Source: Ceratotherium simum simum
Lineage: Eukaryota > Chordata > Mammalia > Perissodactyla > Rhinocerotidae
Direction of reading: 5' to 3'
Assembly: GCF_000283155.1 (NCBI RefSeq)
Contig: NW_004454163.1
Span: 28,221,395-28,285,394, forward strand
DNA: 64,000 nt
Shown: positions 49,506-62,945 of the stretch, piece by piece
How positions within the stretch are numbered: position 1 is the first letter of the stretch
Layout: each line of letters opens with the position of its first letter
Program-made: the position numbers and the translations under genes
The notes under the pieces: model-generated
What the model was told of the DNA's origin: nothing
Seen by the model: the letters and a program-made list of their open reading frames with translations, nothing else
Database searches by the model: none

Positions 49506-52089
49506 ATTTTCATTATTTAATAGATAACATAAGAGGCTAAAGTAGAAAAGGCTGCTTAAGTGAAAACATGTAAAACAAATGTACAAAGGTGGTGGGAGGG
49601 GGTTCCAGAACAGGGATTACTCTGAACCCACCTTTTCTCCATATATCACTGTGGTCTGCATAAACTTCTAGGTATAATGGCAGATCAGATTTATTCTTCA
49701 CATCCACCACGTTCATTTTAGTGTTAAACTCATCCTCAATATCAATGATTTTTAAAAGTCACTTTCAGCAAATTCAGAAGTGACTTCCAGAGTTGTTTCA
49801 CTTGTACTAAGGGCTGGTTCACCAAAGCCCTTCTGTTAAGAGTGGGATTCTATGTCATCAGCATTCCCCGAGCAGGAGCTCTGCTACTTTACCTACAGCT
49901 TAATTAAGGGTCATCCAAGAGTTGAAGGGTCTGGCTTCCTGGAAGGCTGGTCCTTAGTCTTGTTATAGGTTAATGTAGTAGAAAGCGTAACTCCTCTCTC
50001 ACCTGCAGGGCTCTTCGACCTACTCTGAGGATCTGTCTTAACGGGCCTGCACCACGACCGTGCAGGACCCTGGTCTCTACAGCAGCACTTTTCCAGCTTT
50101 AACGCACAGCTCATTAACACATAGGTTCCGGTTTCAGAGGTCTGGGGAGGGCCAGAGGCTCAAACAAGCTCCCAGATGATGCCCTTGGGAGCAGCAAGGG
50201 TCTACAGGGCCAGGACAATCAGAATCCACAAACCAAGGAACACACAGTATGCTTCCATTCTTGGGGTTCAAAAGCAAAATGGGGACAGCAAGTGCCAGCC
50301 AACTGTGTCTCTAAGAAATTACTAAATTACGGAAGTCATACAAAACCAAACGAGTACACAGAACGCTTGACTTTCATCAAGGAAGTAACTTAAGACAAAA
50401 CCAAACAACTCTTCCTATTCACAGGGACCATTACCACTTTCTCTAGTTGTAAACATCCTCTCCCATTCCTCTCATTCCCCAAAACAATGTTCCTTACTCT
50501 TCTCCGAGATATAAAATAACCTTTTTGTCAGCTGTCATAAGCTGTTTCTTTTGAGAGCTGTTAATGAAAACACATCAAGACACTGCTAGTGTCTTGTTGA
50601 GATTCTTAGTGTAAGAGAAACCACACTTTTTAAAAATCTGGAAAAGATGAGTGTAACAGCATAACAAGTTAAATCCACTTAGAACACTAATCAGGCACCC
50701 ATGGTTTCTGGAAATTGGACATGCATTCTGTAACTGTCACTGATTCATGTGCAGTCTGACCTTCAGGGACCAAACAAATGAGCAAACCATCTCAGGAACA
50801 CTCTCCATGCTAAATTAGAGGCTTTATACTGCGGTGATAGGAACAGAATGTGTCCTAAGAAACACTGTGGTCTCATGGCTGAAACACCAGGCTGGAACCG
50901 GGCAAGCAATCCTGGTGCCAGCTTCATCAGGTCATTTCAGCAGCTGGGTGACCCTGCTTACCCAGTCAACCTCTAAGTCTTTACCTACTGAACATACTCC
51001 TTCCTCCTCTAACTCACCTGTTTTGTTCAGTGTTCACTGCCCCTGTCCCAGAAAAGGCAGCCTGTCCCAAGCCCAAGGAGTGACTGTTGATTCAACTAAG
51101 CAATCGTAGTCATTCCATTGCCAATGACACATTAAAGCAGGGGAGGTGATGTAACTGATGGGCCTTTGTACCACTAAACCGACCAGCCCCAGAACACTTA
51201 CAGCTGAACCTTTGAGCATGTAAAACAATGCTTTCAGCTGCAAGAAGTGTATGATTGATTCATCTGCTACAACACTATGGATAGCAAAACTTTTTTCTTT
51301 CGAGTTCACTTTTGAGGATTGCTGTGTTGCCTTGTATGTCCCAATATTTATCCTGGCACCCCAACCAGAGTGTAGGATTCCCCAAGACAGAGTCGGGTGT
51401 GAGTGTGTGAGCCCAGCACCTTGAACAGTAACTTTTAGAAGCAGGAAACTAATAGAGGTTTATGGGCACAGGCCTCCATCTAGTGAGAGCATTGGAACAG
51501 AGGCCAATGGTATAAAAAAAGAAATCGACCCCCACACCTCCAAAAGGCTGCAAGCAGGGGAACAGTGATTCCCTCCTTTTGTTGAGAATAAGAACCGCCT
51601 GGAGAGCAGTTTTCAAACAGATTCCCGAGGCCTCTCCAGGCTCAGTTTTAACCCAGGTGATCTGTGGACCGCATTTTCAAAAAAAACCAAAACAAAACTG
51701 TTCTCCTTGTGGCTCAACAATCTTGACGTTTTTTGTTTTCACTCAACACAACCATATCAGCCGCCCGCAATCCTCCCCCGTCCTTTTGCCCACAGAGACC
51801 GTGACAGTATTACACTGTGTCCCGGCAGAAGGTCAAAGACAGCCAAGGGCCAAGAACGTCTCTGTTGTTGACTTCGCACATTTCAAAACAAAATGCAAAA
51901 TCATCTTTGCTGTGCCGCACTGTTTACATCCACAATCCAATCCATTTTCCTTACAAACTTGCAACCTCTTCCCCTACGATGCTCCAACACAAGTATTCCA
52001 GGGAGCGGTCAACAACTTCAGGATCTTAGGGCACAAACTGTAGGTGCAGGCTCTTGGTTGACTGTCGTTGCTCCAGCCCAGAAACAACA
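49506..52089. other. Repeat-poor promoter-proximal intron 2
   Basis: No gene seen. Possible MIR remains at 50868-51000 and a short MER5-like piece at 51580-51670 are too decayed to call firmly. This is the 2.2 kb next to CCBE1 exon 2 and is a natural place to look for intronic enhancers. Confidence 0.4.
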
Positions 52090-52241
52090 AAGGTCTGAAC
52101 CAAGGAGAACTCACGAAGCACGTCCCAGCACCACCGCGGCCCCTAGTTCCCGAGCGCGTCTCCAAACCCCTCCTTTGCGGCGCCGCCTTCCCAACCACCC
52201 AGGGTGCGCAGTGGCGGAGCCGGCAGAGCCCCGAGGCTTAC

Positions 52242-52322
52242 CTGAAACACGTGGTGAGCTCGCCTGAAGCCTTCAGACACGGGTATTTGGTCGTGGCGAT
52301 TCTGTTTTCTGAGCAGATTTCT
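52242..52322 (-). CDS. CCBE1: CCBE1 exon 2 (N-terminal cysteine region)
   Basis: This 81-bp exon is preceded by a CAG acceptor (AG at 52324-52323) and followed by a GTAAGC donor from 52241. Its first base completes the Arg44 codon begun in exon 1. It then reads [20 protein letters not shown] followed by ELTTCF, and ends two bases into codon 71. This is CCBE1 residues 45-70, with cysteines 47, 59 and 69, lying before the calcium-binding EGF and collagen-like domains encoded by later exons. Compared with the human protein as I remember it, the differences are S50N, K51R, S62A and Y70F; all cysteines are kept. The exon is phase 2 at both ends. The next exon should begin with the Lys-Lys-Cys-Cys region and was not found in this window. 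Confidence 0.95.
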
Positions 52323-54246
<1,924 letters not shown>

Positions 54247-54255
54247 CACCTTGAC

Positions 54256-54455
54256 TTTTTTTTTTTTTTTTTTTGCTGAGGAAGATGCGCCCTGGGCTAA
54301 CATCTGAGCCCATCTTTCTCTGTATGTGGGACGCCTGTCACAACATGGCTTGATAAGCAGTGTGTAGGTCCCTGCCCCAGTCCAGGCCTACAAACCCAGA
54401 AAGGCTGCTGAAGCAGAGCGCTTTGAACTTAACCAGTAGGCCACGGGCTGGTCCC
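54256..54455 (-). mobile_element. ERE SINE, reverse orientation
   Basis: T-tract then GCTGAGGAAGATGCGCCCTG on the left, and CCAGTAGGCCACGGGCTGGT head on the right. Exact 9-bp duplication CACCTTGAC (54247-54255 and 54456-54464). It lies about 1.3 kb upstream of the CCBE1 start codon. Confidence 0.95.
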
Positions 54456-54729
54456 CACCTTGACATTTTTAATAGCAAGGGCATTCTCATTCCTCTGTAG
54501 AATGCTTCTATATTTTCCAAAGGTTTTTCACATTCATGACTTTACTTGATACAATATCCCTTGAAACTAGGAGTCCGACTTCTTCAGTGAGATGCGTTTT
54601 TCTACAAAACTTACATAGACATGGCAAAACAGACTTGATATTACAATATGGAGCTACACAAAAGAAGTGAATTTTCACACGGTAATTCACAAGACACTTC
54701 AGAAGCTTGCAGAACCTGAGAGGGACCAT

Positions 54730-54945
54730 CATGGGGTCAGAAAGAAAAAAACAAACCTGGATTCAAACCCAGGCTGTGTGACTTCCTAGGTGTATGACCT
54801 TGTCTTAGTTATATAACCATTCTGAAACTGTTTTCCTGTAGGTAAAATGGGGAAACCTCCCTCATAAGTGTTTGAGTTTTAAAGGAGGTAATGCATATAA
54901 AGCATTTTTCTCAGTGCCCAGCCTATATTGAGTGCTCAGTAGACA
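54730..54945 (+). mobile_element. MIR SINE
   Basis: CTGGATTCAAACCCAGGCTG, GTAGGTAAAATGGGGAAACC, and the 3' end TTGAGTGCTCAGTAGACAAT. Confidence 0.85.
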
Positions 54946-56444
54946 ATTATTAACATAAATTATTGTATTGCACAGAATTTTCAGTTTTAACATTCTAACT
55001 TTCCACTTTCTAAACAGGAGTTTAATTTACAACAGCTCTTTGGTTTCCTAAAGAGATACCTCTAAGTACATAAACAATAAACCCATCCTGGAGCTTCTAA
55101 AAATTGTATCACTTTAGACTGTACCACAAAATTGTTTAATCTCCATCTTGCAGGGAAAAAGCCATCCTGTAGGAGGTTCTATTTTTATTTTCTTACCAAT
55201 TCCTCTACTTTGATGTCTTGCTGTCTTTTTTCTCATCTTGACTCCTTTCATTTTCTACTGTTGCATTATGGATGTTAGTTCTACAAATTATAGAGAATGA
55301 CGTAAGAGATTAGTTATCAGCTTCATTAAATAGTTAATAAGCCACATATGGGGACATGCAGCTTTAAAGAGAAAGTAATTCAGGCTGCAAAATAAGCAAA
55401 TCCACGTCCATTATGCACAGCTGTGTGGCAGAAGATTGGGGACAGGGCCAACTTTGCCGCCTCCTTATTTTCAGCCCCCTACACTGAGCACAGATGAGAA
55501 TGAGGCGTCAGAGAAGGTGCTGGAGCCAAGCAAACAGCCCAGGTTTGCCTGGGGAGGAAATCTCGAGGGTGGGTGGTCAAAGCATTTCTGGAAATGGTCA
55601 GCTGGAGCAGAGACCTTTTGAAAACCTTTGCCTGGAGGCCTGGAATTTAAACTCATTGGCAGCTACTGACAGCACGACATTTAGTGTGAGGCTTGGGGGC
55701 TGGGCTGGAGAGCAGAGCCAAGCGGAAGGAGGTGGGGAAGGCCGTGTATGGACACCAGTCCCCTGAAAAGTTAAACACTCCTGTAAAAGACAAAACCTGC
55801 ATTTGCTCAGGCTGCCGCCTGCATGGGAGCTGTCAGAATAAAGCTGAGTGCCTCATAGGGACCTTCAGGGTCTTAGATATTCTCTCCTGATACTCTAACT
55901 CTCCCCCACCACGTACAAACTCCCCCCTGCCCGGCTTGCCCCCACTGATCTGCCCTGTTCCCTCATTTATGAAGCACTGGGTGAGAGGACTCACCTCCTG
56001 CCTCTTCCGTAGGAGTGTTACAAAGATTAATGATATGGACCTAAATGCTTCTCGGGGGAGGCTCTGTATGATTATTTCTTTTCAACATACCACTCAATGT
56101 TTTCCATATAGACCTGTCAGCTTCCCTGAAACAAACCAGAGAGTGGATAGTTATACAATTTACCATGTCCTAGGGACGCCGGACTGTGCCTAGGGCTTCA
56201 TAGTGCAGACTGTGCTATAGGTTAGATTCCCTAGTGGACCAGGTATTGTTAAGGACTGCTGAGTGTTGCCTGGGGGCATTGGGGGCCGTGGGGGGGGGGT
56301 TGACTGGCTAGAGAATAGAGAGGCCAGCACACAAAAGCAAAGTGAAAGGAAAAAGGAAAAGTCAAAACTAGGTCATAGGGCAGAGAGGACGCTCAATAAG
56401 ACCGATGGCCTCTTCTGCTCATTGCTTTTTATTTTTAGCTTGCA
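54946..56444. other. Unassigned intergenic sequence
   Basis: 1.5 kb with no gene or named repeat. Confidence 0.45.
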
Positions 56445-56745
56445 TTAATTTTTTTATTGAGACATAATTGACATATAACATTATATTAGTTTCAGGTGTA
56501 CTGTGTATACATGTATATATATTGGGAAATGTTCACCACAGTAAGTTCAGCGAACGTCCATCAACACATAATTTTAGTTTTTTTTCTTGTGACGAGAACT
56601 TTTAAGATCGTCTCTCAGCAACTTTCAAATATACAATAGAGTGTTATTAACTATAATCAGCATGCTGGACATTATATCCCATGCCTTATTGATTTTATAA
56701 CTGGAAGGTTGTTTTGACCACCTTCGCCCATTTTGCCCACTCATT
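56445..56745 (-). mobile_element. L1 3'UTR, antisense
   Basis: TTTATTGAGACATAATTGAC, ATTATATTAGTTTCAGGTGT, and TCAGCAACTTTCAAATATAC are the complement of an L1 3' end. Confidence 0.85.
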
Positions 56746-58524
56746 TTTAAGGGACTCCAACGTCTTATTTGGAGAAAATCAACATAATATTAGAAAAGAG
56801 AGACCAATAAAGTTAAATTACTATAAGGAACAGAACACCACCAGTTGGGGACACAATTCATTTCACTATTATTTGCTTAAAATTTCCCTTATAAAAAAGA
56901 TTTGCGGTGGCTGACAAAAATACGGACTATTTTACAGTGTATATATTTCTTTATATTATATGCATTATGTATAGTAGGTCGTATAGTATAGAGCAAGATT
57001 AGATAAAGCAATTAAGGGAAAGGAAAAATCAGGATTGAATAATAAAATGAAGCTAAAGTGAAGTTAGTTGGCAAGATTGTATAAGCAGAAAATTCTTGTG
57101 CTATGTTAAGATCACAAATCAGTTCTCAGATTCTCAGACATCAATTCCAGATGATTACATGATTGGTTACAAGATTCAAGGTAGCCATAAAGGAAAAGCC
57201 TATAAATTGCTCAAAAGAAAAAAAAAAATCACAGATTTTCCTGTTGCTCTCCCTGAAATATAGCAACAGTCATCTTACTGTCAGATAAAGGTCTTTTCAT
57301 AGAAACAAGGCTCAAGTGTGGATAGAGTTCCCACTGAAGTGTGAGAGAGACATACAATGTGATATCCCTACAATAAACAAGTTGCCCTGATACCTTTCCT
57401 TCAGTTTCAGTTTTGATTGACATATGGCCAGGTCAGTGTAGAGAATTAGGACTACACCGTGAAAACTGTTCAAGTGCGCCAATCTCCAAGCCATTGTAAG
57501 GAAATGCTTGAGGCAAGAAGGCTCAAATAGGTTAATACAGTAAAAGGGTTTGAAAGCCCTCGTTCTGGCATGTGTACATTATCTTCGCACTTAGTCTGCG
57601 TTCGTTTTAACTTGCACGAATTCTGAAAATATATTGAAGCTGTGGGTCTCTGGAATTTTCTCCCAAGACGGGAAGAAATATCTGATTCTTATGTTCATGA
57701 CAAACTCACACAATTTGTGCCGAACTTTGAAATAAAAGCAATTTTAAAAGATTAATTAGCCTTGTGTGTATATAGCCTGCTAAAAGAAAAATGAACCAAA
57801 AAAAAGAGAGAACCTTCTTGTTACTTGGTTGAATGTCTCAAAAAAATCAAGAAAAATTATTCATGTGATTTGAGTGTCATATTCTTGAAAGTTCTAATAC
57901 ACACACACACACACACAAATACAGAGTCCCTGTCGGCGATTTCTCCCAAAGGAGGAGCTTGTTAAGACAATAGGATTTAGCGGTCTCATTGACTAGTCAG
58001 AGCTGTAGGGTCAAACCCAGGCTTTCTAGAAGTGCGTTCTAACAGCACTCAATTCTGCAGCTCCTTCTGGGACAAGTGGAGACTGCAGGACGTGCAGCTG
58101 GGATGGCCCCATCTGTTGCGGTCCCCACAAGCATGAACAAGGAAGGATAAGGGGCCAGCACTAGAAGTAGGGCCGCTGGGCCATGCTACAAAGTGTCTGG
58201 TTGAGAAAAGGGCGTTATAATTATCCCTGGATTTATGAACTGACTCCTCTGAGTGTCAGCCTTTCCAATACCATGACTTCTCCGCTTTATTTTTGTAGAG
58301 CCAACTCTGTTTATGTCTCTTACCTCCATAGGGGTAAGAGTTTTTATTTAATGTTGATTGAGAACTGGGAGATACTCAGCTCAGGAATATGGTATCAAGC
58401 CAATTTGACAGGTAATAAGAACGTTGACTTTAAAAGTGTTCTGATCTGAGGCAAGATATCTTTTATGATAGAATAAATATAACTATATTCCCCATGCCAG
58501 CAGAGCATGGGTACTTACTGTAAT
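56746..58524. other. Unassigned intergenic sequence with a CA microsatellite
   Basis: No gene. A short reverse MIR-like trace lies at 57975-58055 (GGTCAAACCCAGGCTTTCTA). Confidence 0.4.
57899..57917 (+). repeat. (AC)n microsatellite
   Basis: Nine perfect AC units plus one base; potentially polymorphic. Confidence 0.95.
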
Positions 58525-58538
58525 TAAAAATATTTTTT

Positions 58539-58780
58539 AATTTTTTTATGAGGAGGATTAGCCCTGAGCTAATATCCGATGCCAATCCTCCTCTTTTTTG
58601 CTGAGGAGGATTGGCCCTGGGCTAACATCCGTGCCCATCTTCCTCTACTTTATATGGGACGCCGCCACAGCATGGCTTGACAAGCTGTGCGTCGATGCGC
58701 GCCTAGGATCCGAACCTACGAACTCCCGGCTGCTGAAGCAGAGCATGCGCGCTTAACTGCTACGCCACTCTGCTGGCCCC
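58539..58780 (-). mobile_element. ERE SINE, reverse orientation
   Basis: Doubled tail unit (AGGAGGATTAGCCCTGAGCT and AGGAGGATTGGCCCTGGGCT) on the left, and a reversed head ending CACTCTGCTGGCCCC on the right. Flanks share TAAAAATAT plus T/A-rich bases (58525-58538 and 58781-58794). Confidence 0.93.
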
Positions 58781-58877
58781 TAAAAATATATTTTTCTTCT
58801 GAATATGAGGTTGACTTTACCTCTCTCCTTTAAAAAAATGGACTTAGAGAAATAGCATTTGGAAGTGGGAAGAAATT

Positions 58878-59075
58878 AGACTTAAAAATCAGATTCACTT
58901 AGGTTTGAAATCCAGCTACACAGTGTAAAACCTCTAGGACCCTGATCAAGTTGCATAATCTTCCTGAGACTCAGTTTATCCATAAATAATATAGAAACAA
59001 CGATCTCCAATTCATAGGATTGTTGAAAAGTGTAAATGAGGTATATAACATGCCTGTCACAGAGATAATGAATGA
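58878..59075 (+). mobile_element. MIR SINE
   Basis: GGTTTGAAATCCAGCTACAC, GACTCAGTTTATCCATAAAT, and TAGGATTGTTGAAAAGTGTA. Confidence 0.8.
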
Positions 59076-59513
59076 TAGCTAATATTATTTTAATTGTTTT
59101 TCTTCAAAAATTTGGATGCAATTTTGGTGGACTATCCACCCTGTCACATCTAATTTGCTTTCCATAAGAGAAACTTTGTCAACTGGATGGCTCAGGCTAC
59201 AGACATGCTGTCACAGAACAGACTAAACTAAGTAGCAGAATTGACACTGGTGTCATTACCATTGTGTTTTAATTAGACCTTAAGGAGTGACTAAGGCTCT
59301 GGCTAAGTCAAATCTATTAACAGTTGCTAGAAATTAGAATGTACATACTTTCCCTTGGAAAATAGCTGTGTTTCTGAGTACTGTGCCTCTCTGACTTTTA
59401 CATATTTTAAATCAAATCATGGCTTAAATATGTTTGAGGAGCTGACTAGTTAAAACCCAGCTGTGGTCAGTTCTAGAATGGTGCATATATTCTCTTCAAA
59501 TCTATCCATTGGT

Positions 59514-59653
59514 TTGTAATTAGTATTTGGGTGGTGAACATGAGAACATGATGTAATCCATGCAGAAACGGAAGTGTAATGATGTACACCTGAAATTTAT
59601 ACAATGTTATAAACCAATGTTACTGCAATAAACAAAAAATAAATAATAAATAA
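59514..59653 (+). mobile_element. 5'-truncated young L1 3' end
   Basis: Starts within TTGGGTGGTGAACATGAGAA and runs through GTACACCTGAAATTTATACA and CCAATGTTACTGCAATAAAC to an AAATAAATAAAA tail. Exact 16-bp target-site duplication AAATCTATCCATTGGT (59498-59513 and 59654-59669). The clean duplication suggests relatively recent insertion. Confidence 0.93.
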
Positions 59654-59984
59654 AAATCTATCCATTGGTGAGATTGCGTTATTTTTTGTTGAACTTTCCT
59701 AATTGGGTCAGGCCTGGAAAATTTGCAACAATGTAAAGGGCCCCTGCCTAAAGAGGCCCCCACAACCTTCCAGTAGGGCAGTAATGTTTAAAGAAAACGT
59801 GGCAGTCCATATTGTGTAGAAAAATCTTAAGAGTTCAGGTTAAAAGTTGTTAGATTCTCAAAGAACGTGGGATACATTTCTTAACCAAAATGGAGACCTG
59901 TTCATGATGTAATACGAAGAAAGCCACGTTCCTGCAAGCTTTTAATGGATGATGATAATTTCCCAAGAATTTGGCACAAAAAAA

Positions 59985-60200
59985 TAACAAATATTTATTG
60001 AGCACTTGGTACCTGCAGATATTTTTAAAAGCACTTTACAAGTTTTATCTCATTTAATCCTTATTGTAATCCTCTATCACTGATTCTATTATTATCTGCA
60101 TTTTACAGATGAGAAAACTGAGGTAGAGATTTTCATTAACTTGCCTAAGGTACAGACTTATGAGTAACTGAGCTGAGTTTGAATTGGGGCATTTTGGGCC
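59985..60200 (-). mobile_element. MIR SINE
   Basis: AATATTTATTGAGCACTTGG, GCATTTTACAGATGAGAAAA and TTGCCTAAGGTACAGACTTA are complement-strand MIR. Confidence 0.85.
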
Positions 60201-61705
60201 CCAGGGCCCATGCTCCCAACGCTACCCTAAACTGTTCTTTGGAGAAGTAAGCGTCTGGGTAGTTTTCTCCTAAGAAAAAGACTACATCCAGGATGTTCGC
60301 CCAGGGATGTAATGAGAACCAGGGAAGGCCCCAGGTCCACCACCACAACCAGTAACCTGGAGACTCTATCATGGTTCATGCTCATGATCCATCCTCTGCA
60401 GCTCTATGCCAACCAGCTGGCCCCATAAGTTCTCACCTTTGTTCTCCCCTAGCTGACCTCTCTCTTTGCAGCAAAGCTGAGCTATATCCACTGAACCTGT
60501 CCTCATGGAGCCAGACAGTCTGCTGATTTACATGGGAATGCTGGCTTGAGAAGAAACAGATCAGGTTTCAAAACTCTTAGAGCTCTGGCACTTTTGCAAA
60601 CCACCCTTCCAGTTCTATCCCTGGACCTGAGACAGGTCTTTATCAGACCTAGAACTGTCACGGAACTTGGAGATTACGAAAGCCCTGGGGGGGGAGCATT
60701 TTTGTAGTCACCATGAAAGAAATATTGAGGGAAAATGTTCTGAAAACTTCAGACTCCAGCGTAGTCCCATGGAATCTCCTTCCAGTTGGAAACTGATTCT
60801 TTGAGATCCAGAAAGAATAGAGGAGGGTAAGCAGTTGCAACCAAGGTTTGCTCAAGAAAGTTGGAAGATTTTTGGATCTCTCTCTCTTCCTGCCTCTCTC
60901 TCTCTCACCCGCACTCCCCACACCCCGCTCTCAGAGGCTGTTGACTTGTCTGCAGTGGATGTTTAAGATCAGCATGGGTTTGCATTCTTCAGTCCTAATC
61001 TTTACCAACAATGCAGAATCCCCAAGGAATGCCAGATAAAATACGCTGCTTTGGTTTACGTTCACTTACTGGACGTGCATCACTTTCTTTTTGGGGGGTA
61101 TCGGGGCAATTGTTTACCTTCTTTCTGCTTGATCAGTGATGTTTAGACCTGAGTGTATCTTTTGGTGTTGTTTATTTGTTTGATCTGTGATGAGCATCCT
61201 GATAATTCATCAGAGAGGCAGTTGGGACCTTTCGAATCTTTTTTCAGTTCCAGCATTTATCTGTGGCATAATTATAATAAGCCTGCAAGTTATGTGTACG
61301 CAATTTGACATGAATTTGGCTCTCACATCTTCATGTCCTAACAGAAGACTAATGGGCTCTGACCCCTCGTGTCAGTAACCCGTCATTAAACCCCCCAAGT
61401 GACCAGCTTTGAAGTCAGTTCCTTCTCACGCTGCATCCTTCCTTCTTGGCCAGTCATCCTCACTTTCCTTTTGGGTCTTTTTCTCCCCTATTTCTGCTTT
61501 TTGCTTGCCTCTTGTCCATTCTTCTCTTTCGTCAATCATTTTGCTGTAATTCCTCCTTTGGTCAGATTCTTTCACTTTCTATCCTCTGGCTTCACTGTCT
61601 CTCTGTTATTTTCCTTCTGCTCCTCCTCTTCCTTAAAGTCTATGCTTCCCCAAGTATACAAGTATAAAGGATATTCCTTCCCCAATCCTATTTCTTCCTC
61701 AAAAT
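60201..61705. other. Unassigned intergenic sequence
   Basis: No gene or named repeat. A TC-rich tract lies at about 60878-60907, and 61390-61640 is pyrimidine-rich. Confidence 0.45.
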
Positions 61706-61934
61706 CATTGGTTCTCAACTGGGGGGCCATTTTGTCACCCAGTGGAAATTTGGCAATGTCCAGAGACATTTTAGATGTCACAACTTGGAGGGAGGGTGCT
61801 ACTGGCATCTAGTAGGTGGGGGCCAGGATGCTGCTCAACCTCCTATAATGCACAGGGCAGCCCCCTCCCCACCGCCACATGACAAAGAATTCTCTGGCTC
61901 ACAATGTCAATAGCCTCGAGGTTGAGAAATGCTG
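61706..61934 (+). mobile_element. MER20-like hAT-Charlie element
   Basis: CATTGGTTCTCAACTGGGGG, TTTGGCAATGTCCAGAGACA, GTGCTACTGGCATCTAGTAG and a right end GAGGTTGAGAAATGCTG match the consensus I recall as MER20. The 8-bp target duplication is no longer visible. Confidence 0.8.
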
Positions 61935-62554
61935 CCGTAAACAGACACTTATCCATCTCTCGACTCTAATTTTTTTTATCTCTTATTTCCAAATCCCAGC
62001 TGCTTAATCCTTTCCCTCTCCAAGCCCACCCTTTTGTTGTCTCCCATCTTCTTGGTATCGCTTCCTCCTTGCCACATATCCTTCTCCTTGGCTGAATCTC
62101 CTTTATACCTTTAAACTTGGTCGGGCCTCACCTCTTAGACTCTCTCCTCCTGCCTTTGTGTTCATGTCTTAGTTCAGCAGTTACCTTATCTCTCAGCTGC
62201 CCTGCAGTGACTGGAGGGTCTAGGAAAATATTTTTCTTAGAATTCTGTTTATTTTCCAAGTTTTCACAAATCCAATGCAGCCCTTAAGCTTCTGGTTTCA
62301 AAGTCTCTTGGGCATATCACATGTGCCCAAAGGGGCAGCCATGCAGGCCCTCTGTTCTGCCCATCCTCGCTCCTTCTTGCCACACTCCTTCAGCTCACCT
62401 GCTGCCGGCCACAGAGCTGCTCCTGTCCTGTCTTCATTAGGTTGATGCTTATATGTTGCTTGCATCTGCGTGGTGTAGTTGTCCCAGCTCTTCTCCTGCT
62501 CTAGGAGAGGGGCATGCCTCTTTTCCTACCTTCATTCATTCTTTAAAAAAAAAA
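61935..62554. other. Unassigned pyrimidine-rich intergenic sequence
   Basis: No gene or named repeat. Confidence 0.45.
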
Positions 62555-62756
62555 TATCAAAATGAGCGTTTACTGTATGGCAGTCAATGCTGTGTTAGTA
62601 ACCGAAATATAAATAAGAGAACTGTCTCCAGCGAGCTCCAGCTCTAACAGGGAGATGAGCAAAACAGCCGACCACACCTCAGAGCTGCATGCCATCACAG
62701 AGTTCTGCCTGCAAGAGGGAGGGGCTCGAGGAGCAGAAAGGATAAAGCACCTTGTA
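62555..62756 (-). mobile_element. L2 LINE fragment, antisense
   Basis: GTTTACTGTATGGCAGTCAA, GAGCTCCAGCTCTAACAGGG, and the downstream order fit complement-strand L2. Confidence 0.6.
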
Positions 62757-62945
62757 TTCATTTTCTATGGCTGTTATAAAAAGTTACCACAACTCAGTGG
62801 CTTAAAACATCACAAATTTATTATCTCGTAGTTCTAGAAGTCCCACGTGCAAAATTAGTCTCACTGGGCTAAAATCAAGTGTCAGCAGGGCTTCGTTCCT
62901 TCTGCAGAGTCTGGGAGCAGGTTTTGGCAGGATGAGGAAAAGGAA
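62757..62945 (-). mobile_element. MaLR-type LTR fragment, reverse orientation
   Basis: TTCATTTTCTATGGCTGTTA, CAGTGGCTTAAAACATCACA, and CACTGGGCTAAAATCAAGTG are typical of a reversed MLT1-class LTR. Truncated on the right. Confidence 0.65.

Larger units (their letters stand above)
1..52241 (-). other. CCBE1: CCBE1 intron 2 (5' part; incomplete)
   Basis: Intron 2 starts at the exon 2 donor (52241) and runs off the left edge, so it is at least 52.2 kb long. In human, CCBE1 spans roughly a quarter of a megabase on 18q21 and most of that is early intron, so this is expected. I looked for exon 3 (a region coding for paired lysines and cysteines, then EGF-type cysteines) on the minus strand and did not recognise one, but a short exon could be missed by eye. 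The interval holds the SINE, LINE, LTR and DNA-transposon remains listed separately, plus long unassigned stretches that may contain enhancers. Confidence 0.8.

Noticed and set aside
1..52241. CCBE1 exon 3 within the window
   Set aside because: No minus-strand segment with the expected Lys-Lys-Cys-Cys start and EGF-type cysteine spacing between splice sites was found by eye; a tblastn search would settle it.
61399..61812. A 137-codon plus-strand frame rich in Phe, Leu and Ser, resembling a membrane protein
   Set aside because: The hydrophobicity comes from pyrimidine-rich DNA, and the frame runs into a MER20-like transposon.
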